Shown here: piece by piece, positions 5,467 to 6,064 of the stretch
Layout: each line of letters opens with the position of its first letter
Numbering within the stretch: position 1 is the stretch's first letter
Origin: an uncultured Bacteroides sp.
Lineage (GTDB): Bacteria; Bacteroidota; Bacteroidia; Bacteroidales; Bacteroidaceae
DNA: 6,064 nt
Direction of reading: 5' to 3'
Assembly: GCA_900546355.1 (NCBI GenBank)
Contig: URCM01000141.1
Span: forward strand, 1 to 6,064
The notes under the pieces: generated by a model
The model's database searches: none
Told to the model about the DNA's origin: nothing
The model's input: the letters and a program-made list of their open reading frames with translations, nothing else
Made by a program: the position numbers and the translations under genes

Positions 5467-5686
5467 ATCTTAAGCATTTATAATTGGGGTAAATAACTAC
5501 CTTTCTCATTATGGAAGAAAACCGTTTTATGAACGACTTAAATTCTTTGTAAACGGCATTGCTACCTTTAATATTAGACAAATAAGATTTAGGTCCGTTA
5601 CCACGTTTTACAAAACATTTTGATGCGATTTCATCCATTTTTTGAACTTCAAAATCACACAGACACGGTAAGAAAGAAATTTTCAT
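5429..5686 (-). CDS. Hypothetical 85-aa protein upstream of the LytTR regulator
   Basis: I do not recognise this protein. It starts MKISFLPCLCDFEVQKMDEI, is Lys/Arg-rich, has four cysteines (two close together in PCLC near the N-terminus) and ends RETIFGDNLA. There is no signal peptide or clear transmembrane segment. No Shine-Dalgarno site is visible; the ATG follows an A-rich leader, as is normal in Bacteroidales. Its 3' end overlaps the start of the next ORF (ATG at 5466) by 38 bases in another frame, which would suit translational coupling. Codon choice is AT-rich, like the LytTR gene and unlike the operon further left. It could be a genuine small partner of the regulator, a remnant of a larger gene, or a chance ORF. 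The intact 85 codons and the overlap favour a real gene, but only moderately. Confidence 0.45.
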   Translation of the reverse strand: MKISFLPCLCDFEVQKMDEIASKCFVKRGNGPKSYLSNIKGSNAVYKEFKSFIKRFSSIMRKVVIYPNYKCLRYGRETIFGDNLA

Positions 5687-5733
5687 TCATTTAAGAATGT
5701 ATTTCTTTACAATTGCAACAAATAATCTCATAA

Positions 5734-5767
5734 TAAAAGACGGCTGCCTTATGACAACCGTCTTTTA
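5734..5767 (-). terminator. Rho-independent terminator after the methylase/helicase gene
   Basis: Plus-strand TAAAAGACGG (5734-5743) and CCGTCTTTTA (5758-5767) are perfect 10-bp inverted repeats around a 14-nt loop, which contains a partial extension of the stem. The hairpin begins one base past the stop codon of the upstream gene. Read on the minus strand it ends in TCTTTTATTA, a U-rich tail. It is nearly symmetric and could also act on plus-strand transcription. It separates the conjugative-element gene from the regulatory block. Confidence 0.8.
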
Positions 5768-5768
5768 A

Positions 5769-6064
5769 TTACAGTTTCAAACCTTTCGGTTTGCTTTCCT
5801 TTTGCAAATCACTCATGACATAGCCAGATTGCAGCTGCGGCTCCAGAGGTATCGGTTTTGTCCCGGTTCCTTCCGGCAAGGACGGCTTTTCTCCGTCGGG
5901 GACATTCTCGCCGGGTGGAGCCAGCTCCAGCTGTATCTTGCGGTCCAGTGCGGCGAGTTCTGATTTAAGCTGTTTCAGCTCGTCCTCTTTCTTCCATGTC
6001 TTCCCGGCTATCTCCTGCAACTGCGGGATTTCACGCTCCAGCGTGGCGATCTTTTCCTTGTACT
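5769..6064 (-). CDS. C-terminal end of a large conjugative-element protein (putative N-6 DNA methylase/SNF2 helicase), partial
   Basis: The frame is open to the right edge of the window, so only the last 97 residues are present and the start lies outside. The visible part begins YKEKIATLEREIPQLQEIAG and is a charged heptad-like coiled coil for about 50 residues. A Pro/Gly-rich, low-complexity tail follows and ends in KPKGLKL. From memory, coiled coils of the type ELKQLKSELAALDRKIQLE resemble the C-termini of the very large methylase/helicase proteins carried by Bacteroides conjugative transposons and plasmids. No catalytic motif is inside the window, so this identity is recognition by similarity and not proof. 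Base composition is GC-rich (37 of 60 in 5881-5940), unlike the AT-rich block to its left. A TTG near 6020 could be mistaken for a start, but the frame clearly continues upstream of it. Confidence 0.65.
   Translation of the reverse strand, partial: YKEKIATLEREIPQLQEIAGKTWKKEDELKQLKSELAALDRKIQLELAPPGENVPDGEKPSLPEGTGTKPIPLEPQLQSGYVMSDLQKESKPKGLKL

Noticed and set aside
5694..5722. Possible Bacteroides-type promoter (TTTG and TACATTCT) before the 85-aa ORF.
   Set aside because: The spacer is 17 nt, shorter than usual, and the -7 element lacks the final TG. A promoter must exist somewhere after the terminator, but this match is too weak to call.
1..6064. CRISPR arrays, tRNA genes, IS terminal repeats and attachment sites.
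   Set aside because: No regularly spaced repeats, cloverleaf-like sequences, transposase or integrase genes, or long direct or inverted repeats were found on reading both strands by eye.

Overview
The window looks like accessory DNA from a member of the Bacteroidales (Bacteroides, Parabacteroides or a relative). The evidence is a Bacteroides-type promoter (TTTG, 20-nt spacer, TAAATTTA), A-rich leaders that mostly lack Shine-Dalgarno sites, a single-domain LytTR regulator, and at the right edge the 3' end of a large protein that resembles the methylase/helicase genes of Bacteroides conjugative elements. Everything is encoded on the minus strand, so the text below runs from high to low coordinates.

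Right edge (6064-5734): the GC-rich, coiled-coil C-terminus of the putative element-borne methylase/helicase, closed by a strong hairpin terminator. Regulatory block (about 5690-5004): an AT-rich stretch with an unrecognised 85-aa ORF, a 58-aa ORF, and a LytTR DNA-binding domain in a different frame. The 58-aa ORF and the LytTR domain look like the two halves of one regulator of about 153 aa, split by one base at an A6 run. Control region (5003-4869): a Bacteroides-type promoter, repeated TTTACG elements and palindromes, and an unusually good Shine-Dalgarno site.

Operon (4868-95): eight tightly packed genes. They encode a DUF2589 protein with an extra C-terminal beta domain; a 261-aa protein that may be a distant relative; a second DUF2589 protein; a small CxxC/CxxC zinc-ribbon protein overlapping it; a 175-aa protein with a proline-rich linker; a 111-aa protein; a peptidoglycan-binding plus DUF3380-type N-acetylmuramidase; and a signal-peptide protein overlapping the muramidase gene. 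A terminator-like hairpin sits just before the muramidase gene and may set its level separately.

The likely picture is a regulator followed by its target operon, carried as cargo next to conjugative-element backbone. The operon combines DUF2589 proteins, whose function I do not know, with a cell-wall hydrolase and an exported partner. No phage structural, holin, secretion-apparatus or recombinase gene is visible here, so the job of the system cannot be read from the sequence. A muramidase effector with a periplasmic protector, or a lysis or envelope-remodelling module, are hypotheses only.
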